A stretch of 11,345 nucleotides of DNA from Multifurca ochricompacta (Eukaryota > Basidiomycota > Agaricomycetes > Russulales > Russulaceae). The position numbers and the translations under genes are program-made. This document shows, one piece after another, positions 8,935 to 11,345 of this stretch. The first letter of the stretch is position 1. Every line of letters starts with the position of its first letter. The notes under the pieces are model-generated. The model searched no databases. It saw only the letters and a list, made by a program, of their open reading frames with translations, and was not told where the DNA came from. The stretch spans positions 1 to 11,345 of the forward strand of contig WTXG01000592.1 in the NCBI GenBank assembly GCA_022496185.1. The letters are read 5' to 3'.

Positions 8935-9098
8935 CTAGACAAAGACAAGTTTACTTCAGAGGTAGAAGAAACTCTATTATACTATACTACTGACCTAGAC
9001 AAAGACAAGTTTCTACAAGGAGTGTTAGTCTCAAGGTATGATAGTAAGTAAGAGAGAGGACTTACACTTCAGAGGTAGAAGAAACTCTGAAGTGTAAG
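8935..9098. repeat. Direct repeats and 14-bp hairpin inside the solo LTR
   Basis: An 18-bp unit starting CTAGACAAAGAC occurs at 8935-8952 and 8995-9012. A 23-bp unit starting ACTTCAGAGG occurs at 8953-8975 and 9066-9088. The second copy of the latter is part of a perfect inverted repeat: CTTACACTTCAGAG (9061-9074) and its complement (9085-9098) around a 10-base loop. The hairpin lies 17-61 bp downstream of the minus-strand TATA box, so it would overlap the expected transcript start. Confidence 0.8.
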
Positions 9099-9114
9099 AG
9101 ACGAAACAGACACC

Positions 9115-9122
9115 CTTATATA
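9115..9122 (-). promoter_or_regulatory. TATA box of the solo LTR
   Basis: The minus strand reads TATATAAG, close to the consensus TATA box, within GTGTATATAAGGGTG. It sits about 270 bp from the LTR start in that orientation, a normal U3 length. The plus-strand reading, TTATATAC, is a poorer match. Confidence 0.5.
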
Positions 9123-9387
9123 CACTTCCAAGGGATGGTCTGTGCACTGGGAATAAGTCCACAAGTGCCGGACAAAGTCCAAACAACAAACAGAGGGAGA
9201 AAGGCCATTGGCCAATACAGGAATCACATGTTACATGGTGTATCAGTCAGCTACTGCGGAATGTGAGAAAGAAAGTAATAATGATAGTGTAAATAGTCCG
9301 AAACTCCGGTATCTAATCTAATCTACAAAGTAGCTAATCTAATCACCTGATGCCTGAAGCATCACCGAACATCTCCTGTGTTCAACA

Positions 9388-9392
9388 AGTGT
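9388..9392. repeat. Right target-site duplicate AGTGT
   Basis: AGTGT lies directly after the foreign LTR and is followed by ATCGGCCAATGGG, the resumed integrase sequence. It is the partner of AGCGT at 8879-8883 with a C-to-T change. Confidence 0.72.
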
Positions 9393-9735
9393 ATCGGCCA
9401 ATGGGAAGAATATGGGAATCAGCCAATAGAAACCTTCAGAAGGTGCAAAGGACCCTGGCCAAGAAGCCTACTAGGTTTACGCCCTACCAGGTTGGAGATC
9501 AAGTCTGGTTAGAAGGGCGCAATATCCATACATCACACCCAACGGCAAAATTAGCTCCCAGATGCCACAGCCCCTTCGTAATCGAACAGAAGCTTTCGGA
9601 CATCACATACAAGCTCACATTACCTGCCACCTGGAAGATACATCCCGTCTTCCATGCCAATCTTCTGACGCCGTACAAAGAACCTCTATTCATGGACAGA
9701 ATTTTCCCAGGCCTCCCCCTGACCTAGTTGACGGA
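9393..9735 (+). pseudogene. Copy B integrase C-terminal part with GPY/F module
   Basis: Integrase resumes at the residues IGQWEE and loses one base near 9407-9410 (GAAGAATAT, against GAGGAAATAC in A). It then reads WESANRNLQKVQRTLAKKP and VGDQVWLEGRN. The GPY/F module follows as SPFVIEQKLSD, with the Gly replaced by Ser, then YKLTLPATWKIHPVFHANLL. Three extra bases near 9522-9541 restore the frame in place of A's NPYVT. The frame ends at TAG 9725-9727, while the PPDLVDGEPEWEV residues leading to the chromodomain are read in another frame. Confidence 0.85.
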
Positions 9736-9969
9736 GAGCCAGAGTGGGAAGTGAACGTATTGCCGATGCAAAATGGAAGGGTCGAGGGCACAATTGGAAA
9801 CTCCATTACTTGATCAAATGGAAGGGATTCCCAGATGCCGATAACTCGTGGGAACATGCTGCGGATGTCTTTGTGCCAAGCTTATCGAGACTTCTATAAG
9901 CGCCACCCAGAGGCGGATAAAGAGCCAGAGAAAATACAAGTTGCTGAACCGCTCTCTCCCCACAACTGA
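9736..9969 (+). pseudogene. Copy B chromodomain at integrase C-terminus
   Basis: EPEWEV is encoded at 9736-9753. One lost base then moves to the frame running from 9753: ERIADAKWKGRG, followed by HYLIKWKGFPDADNSWEHA at 9804-9860. This is the chromodomain core, with YLIKWKGF (YLVKWKGY in typical members) and NSWEHA. The aromatic cage positions appear as W (WEV), W and F (KWKGF). A further frame change near 9885 leads to FYKRHPEADKEPEK, the usual C-terminal helix, and TGA at 9967-9969. Chromodomains in such integrases bind methylated histone H3 and steer insertion into heterochromatin. This places the family among the chromoviruses. Confidence 0.85.
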
Positions 9970-10442
9970 CTAGAGCTTGTCCATGTCGCCATCCAAGATC
10001 CACACCTCTGCTGCCATCGATGCGTTTCCCGTACTTACTCCTGTGCATCCTCCTCTTGCCCACTTTCTCCTATTAACTACAATGCAACTGCCCAAGTGGC
10101 CCAAGGGGACAGAATCATCGACATCGACAAAGATTTTAATCTGCTGAACACCCCATCCCAACGACCTGATCGATGTAGACTTCGGCAATGAGTCCTGACT
10201 TCCCCTTCTTCCCTAACGACCCCAGTTCACAATTCTACTTCCTGCTTATGATCCATCGTCCAACAACGACAGCACTACAGAGGTGGCCAAGTATATCTAC
10301 TACAACACAACGAAGGTATGGACATAGCTGGATGCCTGGAAAAAGGAGGGCCTGTCTATGGGGCTCCAGTCTATTTGGAAGAGAAGAACGTTGATCGGCT
10401 GCATTATGTCTTGGGCCTGAACATCTGCAACACCTTGCGACC
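9970..10442 (+). pseudogene. Degenerate region after the chromodomain, first part
   Basis: There is no long open frame and no family recognised here. Short coding-like pieces appear in changing frames. One begins with ATG at 9983 (MSPSKIHTSAAIDAFPVLTP). Another is QVAQGDRIIDIDKDFNLLN near 10092-10149, followed by PDFPFFPNDPSSQFYFL near 10194-10245 and EVAKYIYYNTTKVWT near 10275-10320. Their low stop density and their position inside the element, before the polypurine tract, suggest the start of a third coding region. This is inference only. Confidence 0.35.
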
Positions 10443-10742
10443 CACGACCCACGCACCTTTGCTATCAATGAGGTGCTGTGAGACCTCCATATGCCACGAC
10501 TGACTGCCGAGGTTGCGCGACTCTGCAAGTTCCAGGCGCTCAGGGACAACCTAGAGATGCAGCGCTGCAATTATGAGTGACAAATGGTGAGGATTAATTG
10601 GGGGGTTTTCAACATAGAGCACCACTTGGCAAGCATTAGAACAAGATTGGAGCGAGGAGAGGTGTACCAGATCATATCTGAATGGTACACAGACATCTTT
10701 GCTTGGCTGCTCCCCCGTCGCCGCCTTGACCTCGCACCTTGA
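10443..10742 (+). pseudogene. Degenerate ORF3, helical middle part
   Basis: One frame runs 100 codons with only two internal stops, both TGA (10479-10481 and 10578-10580). It reads MPRLTAEVARLCKFQALRD, NLEMQRCNYE, then INWGVFNIEHHLASIRTRLE and IISEWYTDIFA. It is rich in Leu, Glu and Arg, and looks helical, possibly a coiled coil. TGA stops can come from CGA or TGG codons by the same C-to-T or G-to-A change seen elsewhere in this copy. The family is not recognised. It lies between the chromodomain and the knuckle region and probably belongs to the same protein as the latter. Confidence 0.45.
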
Positions 10743-11166
10743 CTCAATCCCCATTGCTTCGAAATGCACACCTCCACGAAAACCCCAACGGTAAGCTTTG
10801 CTGGTGCTGCAGCAGCAAGTACCATCTCAGTTGTGCTGTCCCATGGCCAAGAAGTGATGTCAACACTGTCAAAGCACCTCACATTGGAGTCGTCAATGTC
10901 TGTTCCAACGACTCACACAGGCCCCCACAGTCCAGAACCCATCCGGGTGGTGTGGCAAGTGTCTCTCCCATAACGCCGGGACATTGAGAAATCGATTGTC
11001 ATGTTTACAACGGCTGCTTTCACTGTGGGAGGCGAGGGCCCCATGGTTTTCTATGAACACACGTTTGCCCACAGACAAAGAAAAAGAAAATTACGATGCA
11101 GACCACTATGCCATAGCCAACGATTATCTCTCCTTGGTTCAGGACAACGATGGTATGCCAATCTAG
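10743..11166 (+). pseudogene. Degenerate ORF3, zinc-knuckle part
   Basis: CQHCQSTSHWSRQC is encoded at 10858-10899, an exact C-X2-C-X4-H-X4-C zinc knuckle. It is preceded in frame by a TGA (10855-10857) and a TAA. In the same frame, WCGKCLSHNAG follows at 10948-10980. A shift of one base then gives EIDC and, at 11015-11026, CFHC with RRGP after it, then a further Cys at 11066-11068. This looks like two more Cys/His clusters, with the order of a second knuckle (CGKC, H, C). The end reads YDADHYAIANDYLSLVQDN and stops at TAG 11164-11166, just before the polypurine tract. Knuckles of this kind bind nucleic acid. This protein is separate from Gag, whose own knuckle is at 5664-5705. Confidence 0.5.
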
Positions 11167-11184
11167 CTGGCTCTGCTAGGACTT

Positions 11185-11194
11185 AGAAAGGGGG
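11185..11194 (+). promoter_or_regulatory. Polypurine tract of copy B
   Basis: AGAAAGGGGG lies three bases before the TG of the 3' LTR (11198). In LTR retrotransposons this tract resists RNase H and primes the plus strand of the cDNA. Its position confirms the LTR boundary. Confidence 0.8.
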
Positions 11195-11197
11195 TAA

Positions 11198-11345
11198 TGT
11201 TACGAACCCCACTGTGTCATCTTGTTTCTTCTTTCCCTTCACGTGACACGCTGTTTGACCCTGCTTGTTCTTTGTTGACCATGTGTGACCCCCTTTGTGC
11301 ATCTTTGTTCCTTATCTTTGACCAGGCTGTGCTATCTCTGACTTG
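11198..11345 (+). repeat. Copy B 3' LTR, first 148 bp
   Basis: The repeat starts TGTTACGAACCCC directly after the polypurine tract and aligns with the beginning of copy A's LTR (read from 5275 leftwards), for example CCTTTGTGCAT and TTTGTTCCTTATCT. B has about 20 extra bases between two similar blocks (TATCTTTGAC at 11323-11332 and TATCTCTGAC at 11334-11343), where A has a single block. The window ends at ACTTG, the start of the self-primer match. The rest of the LTR is outside. Confidence 0.85.

Larger units (their letters stand above)
8884..9387 (-). repeat. Solo LTR of an unrelated element, inserted in integrase
   Basis: This 504-bp unit interrupts the integrase gene; copy A lacks it at the same place. 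It begins TGTAGAACAGG and ends CCTGTGTTCAACA, so it has TG...CA ends with an imperfect inverted repeat. It is flanked by AGCGT (8879-8883) and AGTGT (9388-9392), a 5-bp target duplicate with one transition. It has no coding capacity. The sequence does not match the LTR of A and B. TATATAAG on the minus strand (9115-9122) suggests that it is read leftwards, beginning TGTTGAACA, like many Copia LTRs. A non-autonomous DNA element with 5-bp duplicates is possible but less likely given the TG...CA ends and the TATA box. Confidence 0.75.
1..9625. repeat. Large inverted repeat formed by copies A and B
   Basis: The left arm is 1-3788 (minus strand, copy A) and the right arm 5276-9625 (copy B), around a 1487-bp spacer made of A's gag N-terminus and LTR. 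The right arm also contains the 509-bp LTR plus target duplicate. Without that it is about 3841 bp, so A has a net loss of about 53 bp. Matching ends are GAGAGAGGGGAC (A, from 3788) with GAAAGAGGGGAC (B, from 5276), and AAGCTCACGTTACCC (A, ending at 1) with AAGCTCACATTACCT (B, ending at 9625). Confidence 0.85.
5276..11345 (+). mobile_element. Copy B: Ty3/gypsy chromovirus, 5' end split off by copy A
   Basis: The plus strand carries gag (C-terminal two thirds), protease, RT, RNase H, integrase, chromodomain, a degenerate third coding region, polypurine tract and the start of the 3' LTR. B and A are the same family: proteins and LTR align along their length. B starts abruptly at 5276 within gag, exactly where A's LTR ends, so its own 5' LTR and gag N-terminus were separated by A's insertion and should lie to the left of the window. 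Pol is much better preserved than in A, with an open block of 695 codons. B is still inactive because of stops, frameshifts, an active-site change and the foreign LTR at 8884-9387. Confidence 0.93.

Noticed and set aside
8884..9387. Intron in the integrase gene
   Set aside because: It starts TGTAG and ends CAACA, not GT...AG, and is flanked by a target duplicate; an insertion explains it.
9970..10442. Host gene fragment downstream of copy B
   Set aside because: The polypurine tract and LTR at 11185-11198 show that this stretch is still inside the element.
10235..10570. Minus-strand open frame of 111 codons in the region after the chromodomain
   Set aside because: No motif was seen, and the plus strand at 10443-10742 gives a more protein-like frame; treated as chance.

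Overview
The window holds almost nothing but decayed retrotransposon DNA. Two copies of one Ty3/gypsy element with a chromodomain integrase (a chromovirus) sit head to head, and a short unrelated LTR has landed in one of them. No host gene, tRNA, rRNA or CRISPR array was recognised. The protein style (Tf1/sushi-like gag-pol, an LIDSGA protease, a WKGF chromodomain) and the nested layout suggest a repeat-rich block in a filamentous fungus, most likely a basidiomycete. The host call is an inference and cannot be fixed from the sequence.

Layout. Copy A runs on the minus strand from 5275 leftwards past base 1: 5' LTR (4695-5275), a probable primer-binding site (4684-4694), gag (about 4680-3130), protease (about 3130-2740), reverse transcriptase (about 2600-1640), RNase H (about 1600-1070), and the integrase zinc finger, core and C-terminal part (about 960-1). 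Its chromodomain and 3' LTR lie outside the window. Copy B runs on the plus strand from 5276 past the right edge: gag without its N-terminal part (5276-5940), protease (5941-6385), a long open RT/RNase H/integrase block (6481-8568, continuing to 8883 after a stop), the integrase C-terminal part (9393-9735), a chromodomain (9736-9969), a degenerate third coding region with zinc-knuckle motifs (about 9970-11166), a polypurine tract (11185-11194) and the start of the 3' LTR (11198 onward).

History. B's homology to A's gag begins exactly at the outer end of A's LTR (5275/5276). The simplest reading is that A inserted, in reverse orientation, into B's gag gene, so B's missing 5' end should lie left of this window. 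A 504-bp LTR-like unit (8884-9387), flanked by the near-identical 5-bp repeats AGCGT and AGTGT, later inserted in B's integrase gene. Both copies are dead. They carry many private frameshifts, two CGA-to-TGA stops in B, an Asp-to-Asn change in B's RT active site, and one break in the protease-RT linker that both copies share.

In an intact element the parts would act together as follows: Gag packages the RNA, protease cuts the polyprotein, RT/RNase H copies the RNA (probably self-primed from the transcript's own 5' end, as in Tf1), and integrase with its chromodomain targets chromatin. The least explained part is the third coding region of B, downstream of the chromodomain.
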